Made by a program: the position numbers and the translations under genes. A stretch of 64,000 nt of DNA from Vibrio zhugei. GTDB taxonomy: Bacteria; Pseudomonadota; Gammaproteobacteria; Enterobacterales; Vibrionaceae. Shown here piece by piece: positions 37,546 through 47,767 of the stretch (position 1 is its first letter; the number at the start of each line of letters is the position of its first letter). Location of the stretch: NCBI RefSeq assembly GCF_003716875.1, contig NZ_CP033077.1, positions 1,043,931 to 1,107,930 of the forward strand, written 5' to 3'. The notes under the pieces were generated by a model. It worked only from the letters and a program-made list of their open reading frames with translations, did no database searches and was not told the DNA's origin.

Positions 37546-38136
37546 ATGAATTATCTCGCACACTTACACATTGCTGAGCATTGCCGCAGCCAAATGTTGG
37601 GCAATTTATTGGGTGACTTTGTCCGAGGCAACATTACCGATGATTACGCTCTGGATGTCGTTGAGGGTATTCGTTTGCATCGATGGGTGGATGCGTATAC
37701 AGACCGCCATGAGATCGTTCTTGCCGCCAAGCACTATTTTCCCTCCGAGTTGAAACGATTTGCTCCTATCGCACTCGATATGTTTTGGGATCATTGTCTG
37801 AGCCGTCATTGGCACCGTTACCACGATCAGCCGTTGAGCGGATTTGTCCGTGATGCGGAGAAGACGGTTCGCCATCAGCAGCGCTCAGTGCAAGCCTATA
37901 CTTCATTACCTGAGTCGTTTATTTCGGTCACGGATAAAATGTGGACGGGAGGCTGGCTGGAGTCTTATCAATGCTTTGAGAATATTGATATGGCTTTACA
38001 GCGCATCGCGTTACGTCGAGAGCGCTTAGCTCCGCTGAGTCAGTGTGTGATGACGCTGAGGACCGAGTATGAGCATTTGGAATCGTTATTTTTTGCTTTT
38101 TATCCGCAATTATTAAACGCAGCACAAGGCGAATGA
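37546..38136 (+). CDS. acpH: acyl carrier protein phosphodiesterase
   Basis: 196 residues, family length. AcpH removes the phosphopantetheine arm from holo-ACP. It begins MNYLAHLHIAEHCRSQMLGN and has LLGDFVRGN, GIRLHRWVDAYTDRHE (metal-binding HD-type residues) and DMFWDHCLSRHW. Followed closely by the helicase gene on the same strand, but with a separate leader. Confidence 0.93.
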   Translation: MNYLAHLHIAEHCRSQMLGNLLGDFVRGNITDDYALDVVEGIRLHRWVDAYTDRHEIVLAAKHYFPSELKRFAPIALDMFWDHCLSRHWHRYHDQPLSGFVRDAEKTVRHQQRSVQAYTSLPESFISVTDKMWTGGWLESYQCFENIDMALQRIALRRERLAPLSQCVMTLRTEYEHLESLFFAFYPQLLNAAQGE

Positions 38137-38184
38137 GTCTGATACAATGCGCGCCCAGTTTTGCTATTGTTAGGAATTTCCTTT

Positions 38185-39465
38185 ATGTCGACTTCTCCGG
38201 CGTCATTTGCTGCTCTTGGTCTAGACCCTACGCTGATTGATGTACTGCATTCACTGTTTATCAATGACCCCACACCGATTCAAGCGCAAGGTATTCCTGC
38301 CGTGCTTGACGGTCGAGATGTGCTCGCCGCGGCACAAACCGGAACGGGGAAAACCGCCGCCTATGGGCTTCCATTGATTCAGCGTTTATGTGACCCCGTG
38401 GATGAAGACACGCAAGCCTATCTAGCAGACACTCGCGGGGTCAGAGCGTTAATTGTGGTACCAACACGAGAGTTGGCGCAACAGGTGTTGGATAACTTGC
38501 AAGCGTATGCCAAACACTCAACGCTCTCTATTGTGGCAGTTTATGGCGGAACCAGCCTGAGTGTGCAAAAAAATAAATTGCAGCATGGAGCCGACATACT
38601 CATTGCCACGCCGGGTAGGCTACTGGATCATCTGCATACCAAAGCGGTGTCCATCAAATCTGCGACCACGTTGGTGTTAGACGAAGCCGATCGCCTTTTG
38701 GACATGGGGTTTATGCCCGATATTCAGCGGTTATTGCGCAAGATGCCATCGCGTCAACAAACGCTATTTTTCTCGGCAACCTTTACCGCTTCAATTAAAG
38801 CGACAGCATATCGTTTATTGGAAAATCCGGTCGAAATACAAGTTACGCCAAAGAATTCTGCTGCCGACACCGTGACGCAAATCGTGTACCCAGTGGATAA
38901 AAAGCGCAAACAAGCATTGTTGTCGTTTTTAATTGGGTCGCGAAATTGGCAGCAAGTCTTGGTCTTTGTCAAAACCAAGCAGGGCAGTGATCATTTAGCG
39001 AAAGAATTGAAATTGGACGGCATTAAAGCCGTGTCAATTAATGGAGACAAAAGCCAAGGTGCTCGCTTAAAAGCGTTGCAGGACTTTAAAGCCGGAAAAG
39101 TACGCGCATTGATCGCGACCGATGTGGCTGCTCGTGGACTGGACATCGCTCAGTTAGAGCAAGTTGTTAACTACGATATGCCATTTAAGGCGGAAGATTA
39201 TATTCATCGTATCGGTCGTACCGGGCGAGCGGGGTCAACAGGGCTGGCGGTTTCTTTACTCAGTCGTGATGAAGAGCCGGCGTTAGAGGCGATTGAACGC
39301 TTATTGGATACTCGGTTACCGCAAGAGTGGTTGGCTGGTTTTGAACCGTCTGCTGAGAGCGTCCAAAATGATAACGAGTCTCACGGTCGTCGTCGCAGTC
39401 GCTCGGCAGAAAAACGCAAACTGAAGGCCAAGCTCAATATTCACGCAGGTCGAGGTAAGCGCTAA
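38185..39465 (+). CDS. DEAD-box ATP-dependent RNA helicase (RhlE-like)
   Basis: 426 residues from ATG 38185. All DEAD-box motifs are visible: Q motif PTPIQAQGIP, I AAQTGTGKTAAYGLP, Ia PTREL, Ib TPGRL, II VLDEADRLLD, III FSATF, IV LVFVKT, V ATDVAARGLD, VI HRIGRTGRAG. A basic C-terminal tail (HGRRRSRSAEKRKLKAKL) probably binds RNA. Likely helps ribosome assembly or mRNA turnover; the exact orthology (RhlE or other) is not certain. Confidence 0.92.
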   Translation: MSTSPASFAALGLDPTLIDVLHSLFINDPTPIQAQGIPAVLDGRDVLAAAQTGTGKTAAYGLPLIQRLCDPVDEDTQAYLADTRGVRALIVVPTRELAQQVLDNLQAYAKHSTLSIVAVYGGTSLSVQKNKLQHGADILIATPGRLLDHLHTKAVSIKSATTLVLDEADRLLDMGFMPDIQRLLRKMPSRQQTLFFSATFTASIKATAYRLLENPVEIQVTPKNSAADTVTQIVYPVDKKRKQALLSFLIGSRNWQQVLVFVKTKQGSDHLAKELKLDGIKAVSINGDKSQGARLKALQDFKAGKVRALIATDVAARGLDIAQLEQVVNYDMPFKAEDYIHRIGRTGRAGSTGLAVSLLSRDEEPALEAIERLLDTRLPQEWLAGFEPSAESVQNDNESHGRRRSRSAEKRKLKAKLNIHAGRGKR

Positions 39466-39504
39466 GTAAAGGGAAGCGGTCAGCGCTTAGGGGGCTTTCT
39501 AGCC

Positions 39505-40038
39505 TTATGCCAACAGATCATTGAGTGCATGGGATAGTTTTGCTTTGTATAAACAGGCGATCGTTTTGGAATCGGTGATAGCGCCATTGATAATGTGTTG
39601 TTCTAGCTCATTCAGAGTATAGGTTTCAACTTTGATGATTTCATCGTCATCACATTGGTAGCGCTGGGTGTGGTGCAGTTGATAAGCGACGTAGAGATGT
39701 TGAATTTCATCACACATGCCTGCCATTGGGGTCAGTTGACCTAAGGAAAGGTAACGGTCAGCGCTGTATCCCGTTTCTTCTTCCAATTCCCGTTTGGCAC
39801 AGGTCAAAGCATCTTCACCAGGCTCCATCGTGCCTGCTGGGATCTCAATCATCCACTTACCGAGTGAAGGACGAAATTGATTGACGACCACAATCCGCTG
39901 ATCATCTGTTACCGGGATGATAACGGCCGCACCTGGGTGTTCAATCGTCGTATGAGTAATGGTGTTGCCATTTGGCAGCGTGATGGCGTGTTCGGTTAAA
40001 GCGAGGGAGTGTTTCCATTGATGAATGATGGTTTTCAT
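39505..40038 (-). CDS. Nudix hydrolase, ADP-ribose pyrophosphatase-like
   Basis: 177 residues from ATG 40038 (MKTIIHQW); GTG 40047 is a longer option. The Nudix box GTMEPGEDALTCAKRELEEE plus TGY is complete, and LTPMAGMCDEIQHLYVAYQL after it is typical for the ADP-ribose / NudF-like subgroup. It would cleave a nucleoside diphosphate derivative. Single gene, convergent with the helicase gene. Confidence 0.85.
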   Translation of the reverse strand: MKTIIHQWKHSLALTEHAITLPNGNTITHTTIEHPGAAVIIPVTDDQRIVVVNQFRPSLGKWMIEIPAGTMEPGEDALTCAKRELEEETGYSADRYLSLGQLTPMAGMCDEIQHLYVAYQLHHTQRYQCDDDEIIKVETYTLNELEQHIINGAITDSKTIACLYKAKLSHALNDLLA

Positions 40039-40261
40039 AGCGTCCACTCTAAAGATTTGTCCTTTTTAGGCCTAATACCTTAGCGTAGTTTTTCAAAATT
40101 ACCAGACCATTTAGTGTTTTCAATAATCTAAGGTTGCTATTCTATTAATATTTGCAAACAATACGCGCCATATTGGGTAAGACGTGGTGCTAAGTGATGA
40201 CGGGTCCATACCACCACTTTTCACCTATCCATTAAGCTGTTGCTAAGGAGCTCGCTTATTT

Positions 40262-41905
40262 ATGAATTCATCACCTATCGCTTCTCACGCAAGCCAAGCG
40301 TTGTTATCTGAACGCATCAACCAGTTGGCGGCCTCTTTAAGCGAAGGCGTTTATGAGCGTGAAAGCACGATAAAATTGTGTCTATTGGCGGCATTAAGTG
40401 GCGAAAGTGTGTTTCTACTTGGTCCGCCAGGGATTGCCAAAAGTCTCATCGCCAAACGTTTAATTCAAGCCTTTGATAAGAGCAGTTACTTTGAATATTT
40501 GATGACACGGTTTTCCACACCTGAAGAAGTCTTTGGCCCATTGAGCATCCAAGAGCTCAAAGACAACGGACGTTATGTCCGTTTAACTGAGGGGTATTTA
40601 CCTAACGCGCAGGTGGTATTTCTCGATGAAATTTGGAAAGCGGGCCCCGCGATTTTAAATACGCTGTTAACGGTTGTGAATGAAAAGACCTTTAAAAATG
40701 GCAGTGACGTTCAAAAAGTCCCCATGCGTTTGCTGATATCCGCCTCCAATGAACTGCCCGATCAAGATAGCGGCCTGGATGCCTTGTATGACCGGATGTT
40801 AGTGCGTGTTTTTGTCAATCGCATTCAAGACAAGCAAAACTTCAAAGCCATGTTAACCGTGGGAACCAATCAAGAAGCCCATGTGGAACCTGCGTTAAAA
40901 ATCACTCATGATGAGTATCACCAATGGCAAGCCCAACTGCAACAATTGACCCTAAGTGATGCCTTGTTTGACAAGCTATATCGCTTGAAAACTCTGTTGG
41001 AAAGTGAAACTGGACAGACTGCCGATTTGTATGTGTCAGATCGCCGTTGGAAGAAATCGGTCAAATTGCTAAAAGCCAGTGCCTTTTTTAATGGGCGGCA
41101 AGAGATTAATCCACTCGATTTATTACTACTCGAACATTGTTTATGGAGCTCTCCTGAATCTCGTGATGTGGTGCAAAATGTCATGCAGCGCTTTGCGGTG
41201 GAAGAGGCGTTCGAGCAAAGACACGTCTCTCAGCAATTGACGTTAGCTCAAGAGATTATGACGAACATCGCACAAAGCGTGGCACAGTCATTGGCGATGT
41301 CGTTACAGGTAGAAATGTCATCGGGGTTACGTAAGAAACAGGTGTATCACTATGATGTGTCGCAAGCGACGTTGCATCGGGTGGGCAATTCACCACAATT
41401 AGTGAAACTGGTGCTGCTGCATCGCAATTTGTCGGTCTCTGAGAATGAAAAAGGCGATAGCCGCTGGGTATATGTGCCGTTGGCAGAGTTTGAAAAAGTG
41501 GTTAAAGACGGCGGCGGTAATGTGTATGGCTATGTAAACCATAATACACAGTTATGCCGGCTAACCTTCGATTTGGATGCGGACCGCCGTGTGGTCATCA
41601 AAGATATTGCGAACCGCTCTGTTTTAGTGGCTTTGGCCACCCATCAAGGATTGGATGGGGAACAGCATCAACAATGGTTGGCTGATACACAGCAAGCCGC
41701 TCATATTCTTGAGCAATCTCAGCATCAATTACGCCAAGTGCGGACGCAATTTCATTCTGCTTTGCCTCATAACTTCGTTGAACCGCCTGTCTTATCAAAA
41801 ATCGAAGCGGGCATTCAAGAGCTGGTCGAGCGTTTAGCGACAGTGCGTGAGGAATGTGAACCCGATATTCAGCGTTTACAACGCTTCGCGGATTATTTTT
41901 CTTAG
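40262..41905 (+). CDS. ravA: MoxR-family AAA+ ATPase RavA
   Basis: 547 residues. Walker A VFLLGPPGIAKSLIAKRL, followed by LMTRFSTPEEVFGPLSIQELKDNGRY, Walker B VVFLDEIWKAGPAILNTLL and NEKTFKNG, all characteristic of RavA. The C-terminal region includes the LARA-like part. With ViaA it forms a chaperone-like pair that in E. coli affects respiratory complexes and aminoglycoside sensitivity. viaA starts 16 bp downstream. Confidence 0.94.
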   Translation: MNSSPIASHASQALLSERINQLAASLSEGVYERESTIKLCLLAALSGESVFLLGPPGIAKSLIAKRLIQAFDKSSYFEYLMTRFSTPEEVFGPLSIQELKDNGRYVRLTEGYLPNAQVVFLDEIWKAGPAILNTLLTVVNEKTFKNGSDVQKVPMRLLISASNELPDQDSGLDALYDRMLVRVFVNRIQDKQNFKAMLTVGTNQEAHVEPALKITHDEYHQWQAQLQQLTLSDALFDKLYRLKTLLESETGQTADLYVSDRRWKKSVKLLKASAFFNGRQEINPLDLLLLEHCLWSSPESRDVVQNVMQRFAVEEAFEQRHVSQQLTLAQEIMTNIAQSVAQSLAMSLQVEMSSGLRKKQVYHYDVSQATLHRVGNSPQLVKLVLLHRNLSVSENEKGDSRWVYVPLAEFEKVVKDGGGNVYGYVNHNTQLCRLTFDLDADRRVVIKDIANRSVLVALATHQGLDGEQHQQWLADTQQAAHILEQSQHQLRQVRTQFHSALPHNFVEPPVLSKIEAGIQELVERLATVREECEPDIQRLQRFADYFS

Positions 41906-41920
41906 AGGAAAGCACGAACC

Positions 41921-43366
41921 ATGTTGGGCGCTGACGGATTAAATTTAGCATTGACCATTGCCGACTCGGGTATCATTGATGCGGCGGTGAATGATCTCAT
42001 GGGTCGTTCCCAAGTGATGCTCATGGCAGAGCACCGTGGAGTGAGTACCTCGGTCAAAAAGCACGTGCTAAGTTGGCGTCGTTCGGTACGTGATCGGATG
42101 GCACGGGTGGGCCAAGCTGAGCGTTTTCAACAAGAAATTAATCTGTATCAAGAAGTGATCCATTGGCGCGAAGATACGTTTTTGCATCGGTTACCCGAGC
42201 TGATGCAACGGTTGGAAAAATCATCACGCTTTTATCGTCAAGCCAAGCGTTTAGTCGACAACAACAAAGGCGTCGATAATCCTGTGTTTCCTCATTATTT
42301 TTGTGAGCAATGGTATCGAGCGTTAAGTGATGCGATTCGTGAAGAAGAAATACTCGAACTTGAAAGCCATAAAGAGCAACTTTTAGCGGACTTATATCAG
42401 CGCATGGAAACATTGCGCAATATGAACAAGGTGACTGAGGCGGGCGACACCAATAGTGTTGGGCGTTTATGGGATATGGCATCGGCAAAACTCAGTCGTA
42501 ACGATCTCACCACAATGAAGCAGCATGCGAAGTTTTTACAACGCAATAAAGGCTTGCAAGACATCGCTGAGCAACTCGGCCGCATGGCGAGTGACGTTGA
42601 TGATCCGAGCCTTAATCGTGCGCCACAAGAGTCGTTAGACGTGGTCGAAGAAGCGTCGGATTGGGCAACCGATGATATTGTGGGCGTGCATAATAGCGAT
42701 GATCTGAATAAGTTATTGCCGAACGAAGCGTTATTTTTGACCTACCCAGAATTGGAGGTCGTGTTTTATAAGCGCTTACTTGATAAAAGATTGATGAATT
42801 ATCGGATGCAAGGGAAATCACGCACATTACGTGAAGTCAAAACCCATAAGCCAGAGTCGAAAAAAGCGGATATTGATAAGGGGCCTTTCATACTGTGTGT
42901 GGATGCTTCAGGTTCAATGAGTGGGTTTCCTGAGCACAGTGCTAAGGCGTTTGCCTACGCTCTGATGCAAATAGCGCTAGCCGATGATCGTGATTGTTAT
43001 GTGATGCTTTTTTCAACCGAACATATTGCTTATGAATTGACGCGTCAAGATGGTCTGCGAGAAGCGAGTGATTTTCTGAGTTACACTTTTCATGGTGGCA
43101 CCGATTTCGAGCCAGTTATTCACGCTGGCATGGAAAAAATGGCCACGCAACGTTATAAGAATGCCGACATTGTGATGATTTCTGATTTCATCGCTCCGCG
43201 ACAAGATGAGGCCATATTGGCGCAAGTGGCGGAACTCAAACGTCAGCACAACCGCTTTCATGCCGTCTGTTTGTCTCGCTACGGTAACCCAGAATTATTG
43301 AGTATGTTTGATCATTGTTGGCGCTATCATCCCAACTTAGTGGGGCGTTTAGTTAAGCGCTGGTAA
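41921..43366 (+). CDS. viaA: VWA-domain protein ViaA
   Basis: 481 residues. An N-terminal helical part (LGADGLNLALTIADSGIIDAAV...) is followed by a C-terminal von Willebrand A domain with the MIDAS motif LCVDASGSMSGFPE (DxSxS) and HGGTDFEPV, IVMISDFIAPR. It is the partner of RavA and stimulates its ATPase in E. coli. GAGGAAAGC lies just before the start; probably one transcript with ravA. Confidence 0.94.
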   Translation: MLGADGLNLALTIADSGIIDAAVNDLMGRSQVMLMAEHRGVSTSVKKHVLSWRRSVRDRMARVGQAERFQQEINLYQEVIHWREDTFLHRLPELMQRLEKSSRFYRQAKRLVDNNKGVDNPVFPHYFCEQWYRALSDAIREEEILELESHKEQLLADLYQRMETLRNMNKVTEAGDTNSVGRLWDMASAKLSRNDLTTMKQHAKFLQRNKGLQDIAEQLGRMASDVDDPSLNRAPQESLDVVEEASDWATDDIVGVHNSDDLNKLLPNEALFLTYPELEVVFYKRLLDKRLMNYRMQGKSRTLREVKTHKPESKKADIDKGPFILCVDASGSMSGFPEHSAKAFAYALMQIALADDRDCYVMLFSTEHIAYELTRQDGLREASDFLSYTFHGGTDFEPVIHAGMEKMATQRYKNADIVMISDFIAPRQDEAILAQVAELKRQHNRFHAVCLSRYGNPELLSMFDHCWRYHPNLVGRLVKRW

Positions 43367-43480
43367 CCATGATGATAAGGCAAAGATGTTGAATGGATGA
43401 GATTTTGCTATATTACCCATCCGCTTATATTCTCCATCCACACAGCGACGGCGGTGTGGTGTTTAAGATTAGGAAATGTC

Positions 43481-43699
43481 GTGAATCAATCTCAGATTAA
43501 CAACCCTTTGCACGGGCTCACTTTGGAAAAAATTCTAACACGCTTGGTTGAGCACTATGGTTGGGATGGGTTATATCAACAAATTCGAGTGAACTGTTTT
43601 TCAAAGGATCCGTCAATAAAATCGTCGCTCAAATTTCTGCGTAAAACGCAATGGGCACGGGATAAAGTTGAAGCTTTGTATGTGACAACGTTCTGTTGA
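43481..43699 (+). CDS. VF530 family DNA-binding protein
   Basis: 72 residues from GTG 43481 with AGGAAA upstream. The sequence [25 protein letters not shown]...[28 protein letters not shown] matches the VF530 family (first known from Vibrio fischeri; small alpha-helical, with proposed DNA binding). The longer frame to ATG 43397 lacks such similarity. Confidence 0.88.
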   Translation: MNQSQINNPLHGLTLEKILTRLVEHYGWDGLYQQIRVNCFSKDPSIKSSLKFLRKTQWARDKVEALYVTTFC

Positions 43700-43731
43700 T
43701 TTGATGATGCCGTGAGTCTGTACAATCGTCT

Positions 43732-43755
43732 AGGCGCCTTCATTGGCGCTTTTTT
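43732..43755 (+). terminator. terminator after VF530 gene
   Basis: AGGCGCC-TTCATT-GGCGCTTTTTT. Confidence 0.8.
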
Positions 43756-43821
43756 GTCGGGGTTTGAGGCCACAATAAAAAGTAAACTAGACATCAGTGG
43801 AACGTTGTCATCACAATTGTT

Positions 43822-43838
43822 TTGTTATAACATAACAA
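43822..43838 (+). promoter_or_regulatory. Zur-like operator upstream of znuA
   Basis: TTGTTATAACATAACAA has 7-bp inverted arms TTGTTAT/ATAACAA and resembles the gammaproteobacterial Zur box (core GTTATA...ATAAC). It lies about 125 bp before znuA, as expected for zinc-repressed uptake genes. Confidence 0.65.
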
Positions 43839-43961
43839 TTCTTGAGGTGACCGACGTGCAGACAGCATGAGCAGGTGTCAATGAATCATCTGCGACGGCG
43901 GTTCCTCTGTTAGTAGTCATTATCCATTCATACGATTTATTTCGACAAGGAGCGACCAGAC

Positions 43962-44882
43962 ATGGTGTCTAACTTGAAAAAGCTGTTGCTAGCGACGGCA
44001 TTGGTGTGTCCAACATGGGCTATTGCAGCACCGATTAATGTAGCAGTCAGTATCGTCCCCGAACAATACTTTGTTGAGCAGATCGGCAAAGAGCATGTCA
44101 AGGTTGATGTTATTGTTCCGCCCGGCGCAGAACCTGATACCTATGCTCCAAAAGCGCGCCAAATGCGCGATCTTGCTAAAACGGATATCTATTTTCCAAT
44201 GGGTGTTCCTTTCGAAAATGCGTGGCAAAGCCGTATTGCCGATGTGAATGCGGATATGAAAGTCATCCCACTTTATGAACGAATTTGTCGTCGCCAATTC
44301 CCTGAAGGCATGGAAGAGCATCACCATGGTGATGAACACCATGACCATGCGGAACATCACAAGCATGAGGGCCATGACAACCCATGTCGTCCAGAGCGAG
44401 CAGATCCCCACATTTGGATGTCGCCAAACCTCGTTCGTATCATGGCAGGCACCATTCGTGATAGTTTGATTGCCCAAGATCCGGCGCACACCGCCGATTA
44501 CGAGAAGAACTTTCGTGAATTTGCTCAACATATCAACGAAATTGATACAAAAATTTTGAAAGCAGTAGAAGGACTAAAATCCAATACATTTTTAGTGTAT
44601 CATCCGGCATTCGGCTATTTTGCACGTAGCTATGGTTTGCAACAGTTACCGGTCCAAGTACACGGAACGGACCCAACCCCGACACAACTTGCCAAAATCA
44701 TCAAGCAGGCCAAAGCCTCCGGTATCAAAGTTGTGTTTGTCGAGCCACAATTTTCTAAGCGCGCAGCACAAACGGTTGCGAAAGAAATTGGTGGTCAGGT
44801 GGTGGCCGTGGATCCGTTAGCGAAAGATTGGGGGAATAACTTAGTCAACGTAGCCAACGCGTTCACACAAGCATTAAAGTAA
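43962..44882 (+). CDS. znuA: zinc ABC transporter, periplasmic binding protein
   Basis: 306 residues with a signal peptide (LLLATALVCPTWAIAA). A His/Asp/Glu-rich loop starts at about residue 120 (EEHHHGDEHHDHAEHHKH) and is typical of ZnuA. Metal ligands are seen in DPHIWMSPNLV and YHPAFGYFARSYG. ATP-binding znuC follows after 13 bp and permease znuB after that, in one operon. Likely repressed by Zur. Confidence 0.96.
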   Translation: MVSNLKKLLLATALVCPTWAIAAPINVAVSIVPEQYFVEQIGKEHVKVDVIVPPGAEPDTYAPKARQMRDLAKTDIYFPMGVPFENAWQSRIADVNADMKVIPLYERICRRQFPEGMEEHHHGDEHHDHAEHHKHEGHDNPCRPERADPHIWMSPNLVRIMAGTIRDSLIAQDPAHTADYEKNFREFAQHINEIDTKILKAVEGLKSNTFLVYHPAFGYFARSYGLQQLPVQVHGTDPTPTQLAKIIKQAKASGIKVVFVEPQFSKRAAQTVAKEIGGQVVAVDPLAKDWGNNLVNVANAFTQALK

Positions 44883-44895
44883 TAGGATAGAGAAC

Positions 44896-45627
44896 ATGGT
44901 TGACGCTCTGCAATTGTCACAGGTGAGTTTTGCCTATGAGGAAAAAACCGTCTTGCAAGATGTTAATTTAACCTTGTCAGAAGGCGATTTTCTCCTCATT
45001 CTTGGCCCCAACGGGGGAGGGAAAAGTACCCTAGTGAAATTGTTGCTGGGGTTGTTAACCCCGAGCCATGGTCATATTCGGTTATTAGGTCAGCGCCCTT
45101 CAGAGGCGCTGGCTTGCGTTGGGTATGTCCCACAAATTACTGTTAACGGATCACGTTTGCCGATTCAAGTGGCGGAAGTGGTGCGTTTAGGGCTCTACCG
45201 AGAAAAAGGGTTAAGTCGCTCGGATAAGCAGCAACGCGTGAACGATGCATTACAGAAAGTGGGGCTGCTCCATTTAGCAAATCAGCAGTTTACCGCGTTA
45301 TCTGGCGGTGAGCGTCAGCGCGTGTTGATCGCACGAGCGTTAGTGATTAATCCACGTGTGTTGTTGCTTGACGAGCCAACCGCCAGCGTGGACCAAGATG
45401 CGCGTGAACAAATTTATGCGTTATTAGCGGAGTTGAGTAAAGAAGCGACAATTGTCCTCATTACTCACGATCCCGACACTCAGAATTTACCTATCACCCA
45501 CACTGCATTAGTGAATGGCAGCGTGATCTGCCATAATGGGCATGTTTTAACGCAAGAAATGATGGCATTATCTCTTGGAACGAGTCTGAGCCATCTACAA
45601 TCCCTTAATATCGTTCAATCTGCCTAA
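44896..45627 (+). CDS. znuC: zinc ABC transporter, ATP-binding protein
   Basis: 243 residues. Walker A ILGPNGGGKSTLVKLLLGLL, Q-loop GYVPQ, signature LSGGERQRVLIARAL, Walker B VLLLDEPTASVD, H-loop LITHDPDT. Position between znuA and znuB fixes its partner. In Vibrio the order A-C-B on one strand is different from the divergent E. coli arrangement. Confidence 0.95.
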   Translation: MVDALQLSQVSFAYEEKTVLQDVNLTLSEGDFLLILGPNGGGKSTLVKLLLGLLTPSHGHIRLLGQRPSEALACVGYVPQITVNGSRLPIQVAEVVRLGLYREKGLSRSDKQQRVNDALQKVGLLHLANQQFTALSGGERQRVLIARALVINPRVLLLDEPTASVDQDAREQIYALLAELSKEATIVLITHDPDTQNLPITHTALVNGSVICHNGHVLTQEMMALSLGTSLSHLQSLNIVQSA

Positions 45628-45653
45628 GACGATTTGTCACCGAGTAGTTATCC

Positions 45654-46505
45654 ATGCAGGAATTTTTTTCTTATACGTTTGTGCAACATGCACTGATTGC
45701 CGCTGTGTTTGCGAGCATTGTTTGTGCGATAGTCGGCACATTGATTGTTATTAACCAATTGGTTTTTCTCGCGGGCGGTGTTGCCCATGCGGCATACGGC
45801 GGCGTTGGCGCGGCCGTTACCTTGCGTTTACCGTTAATGCCCACATTGTTGTGTTTTACCAGTGCCAGCGCCTTGCTGATGGGCGGATTGACTGCAAGGC
45901 GGCGTGAGCGGACGGAAGTCTTAATTGGGGCGCTGTGGGCGGCTGGGATGGCCTGTGGCATTTTGATGCTCGATTTTTCCAATGGTTATAACGTCGATCT
46001 CATGAGTTATCTGTTTGGTAGCATGCTCGCGGTTTCTACGTTTGATTTGTGGGTCATGGGCGGTGTTGTCGCCTTAATCATTGTTTTAGCCGTCTGGTTA
46101 TACGATGAATTTTTGTTAATTTCGTTTGATATGGAATACGCACGTACTCGCCGAGTGCCTGTTAAAATGATTTATACCATATTGCTGTTGATGACCGCTT
46201 TTTCTACCGTTGTGATGATTCGGGTTGTCGGTATCATTTTGACCATCGCTTTATTAACCGTTCCGCCTTTTATCGGCATGCGATATGCCAACCGATTATG
46301 GAAAATGATGGTCATTGCGGGAGTGAGTGCATTGACGTTTTGCATTGGTGGTTTATTAGGGGCTTACTTTATTGATGTGACCGCTAGTGCTGCCATTATT
46401 GTTTTAGAAACCGCCACGTTGGGACTCATCTTGGCGGGAGAGAAGGTCGTTGAATTGTGGCGAAAACGCCGAGTGAAATCCGCATTTGCTAGGCTAAACC
46501 AATAG
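45654..46505 (+). CDS. znuB: zinc ABC transporter, permease
   Basis: 283 residues with about eight membrane segments of the ABC-3 permease family. Characteristic parts: LVFLAGGVAHAAYGGVGAAV near the start and VVGIILTIALLTVPPFIGMRYA in the second half. A basic tail (WRKRRVKSAFARL) is cytoplasmic. Last gene of the znu operon. Confidence 0.94.
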   Translation: MQEFFSYTFVQHALIAAVFASIVCAIVGTLIVINQLVFLAGGVAHAAYGGVGAAVTLRLPLMPTLLCFTSASALLMGGLTARRRERTEVLIGALWAAGMACGILMLDFSNGYNVDLMSYLFGSMLAVSTFDLWVMGGVVALIIVLAVWLYDEFLLISFDMEYARTRRVPVKMIYTILLLMTAFSTVVMIRVVGIILTIALLTVPPFIGMRYANRLWKMMVIAGVSALTFCIGGLLGAYFIDVTASAAIIVLETATLGLILAGEKVVELWRKRRVKSAFARLNQ

Positions 46506-46541
46506 CGATTCTCGCCATTGATAGTAATTCGTCATTGAGAC

Positions 46542-46574
46542 AAAAATAGCGCAGAGCCATCTGCGCTATTTTTG
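46542..46574. terminator. bidirectional terminator after znuB
   Basis: AAAAATAGCGCAGA-GCCA-TCTGCGCTATTTTTG between znuB and the convergent LLM oxidoreductase gene. Confidence 0.9.
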
Positions 46575-46632
46575 TCTGTGCCGCGCTCGCTAAATGGCGC
46601 GTTAAGTAAGAACGAGGCCGCCACTTATCCTT

Positions 46633-47634
46633 TTAACGAAGGTTTGCAGAGACAAGCTCAGCGAGCAACTTGTAGGAATGCAGTTTACTTTCCTGATCAT
46701 AAATCATGGAATGTATCATGAGCTCATCCGCTTGGGTGCGGTCCAACAGATCGTTGAGCTGAGTTTTTGCCGTTTCTGGCGAGCCAATAATCGACTCCTG
46801 CAGTTGATTTTCTAACTGACGTTTTTCATGCGGTAACCACAAAGGGTCCATGCTGGCGACAGGGCGGGGCAGTTTGCTGCGCTTACCTCGTATCATACCC
46901 AAAAATTTTTGTTTTTCTGTGGTGGCGAGAAATTGTGCCTGCTCGTCGGTATCGGCTAAAGTGGCATTGACCGCCACCATGGCATAAGGTTTATCCAAAT
47001 GCTCTGATGGTTTGAATAGTTCACGATACATGCTCAAGGCCGAGTGCATTGCTCCAGGAGCGAAATGCGCGGCAAACACAAAGGGCAGCCCTTTCATAGC
47101 CGCTAACCTCGCACTATAAGTGCTTGACCCTAATAACCAAATCGGCACCTGTGAGTAAGCTCCCGGATAGGCTGCTACGGGTTGAGAGGAGGAAATAGGG
47201 CCTTGGAAAAACTCCAGTTCTTCCAGCAGCTCATCAAAATTCGGATCCATATTATCTGGGTCACGACGTAAAGCGTGCATAGTTGGATAGTCAGTGCCCG
47301 GTGCGCGTCCAAGCCCTAAATCAATGCGATTAGGGTGAAGAGCTGCTAACGTGCCAAATTGTTCTGCGATAACCAGTGGCGCATGGTTGGGGAGCATAAT
47401 GCCGCCTGAGCCGACCCTGATGGTGTGAGTGTTAGAGGCAATATGACCAATCAGAACCGATGTCGCGGCACTGGCGATATCCGGCATATTATGATGTTCT
47501 GCCAGCCAAAAGCGATGATAACCTAGCTGTTCAGTATGTTGGGCTAATTCGACTGAACGTCGATAGGTCTGGGAATGATCGGCCCCTTCGATGACGGGAG
47601 CTAAATCTAATACTGAGATGCGAGGTGAATTCAT
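46633..47634 (-). CDS. LLM-class flavin-dependent oxidoreductase
   Basis: 333-residue luciferase-like monooxygenase of the alkanal-monooxygenase-like group 1. Conserved stretches: [67 protein letters not shown] and [17 protein letters not shown]. Resembles E. coli YhbW; the substrate is unknown. Divergent HxlR regulator is not adjacent to its start, so co-control is not implied. Confidence 0.88.
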   Translation of the reverse strand: MNSPRISVLDLAPVIEGADHSQTYRRSVELAQHTEQLGYHRFWLAEHHNMPDIASAATSVLIGHIASNTHTIRVGSGGIMLPNHAPLVIAEQFGTLAALHPNRIDLGLGRAPGTDYPTMHALRRDPDNMDPNFDELLEELEFFQGPISSSQPVAAYPGAYSQVPIWLLGSSTYSARLAAMKGLPFVFAAHFAPGAMHSALSMYRELFKPSEHLDKPYAMVAVNATLADTDEQAQFLATTEKQKFLGMIRGKRSKLPRPVASMDPLWLPHEKRQLENQLQESIIGSPETAKTQLNDLLDRTQADELMIHSMIYDQESKLHSYKLLAELVSANLR

Positions 47635-47767
47635 AATTTCGTTCTCCTTTGGGCTTAGGCAGGAGAGTATGCATTGAGTGATATTGGAAATAAAGAGAAA
47701 ATTAGGAGTTTCTTATATAGCAAAGAGTGCCAGTATTATTAGGCAGTGGCTTGGTCGTATGTGATGA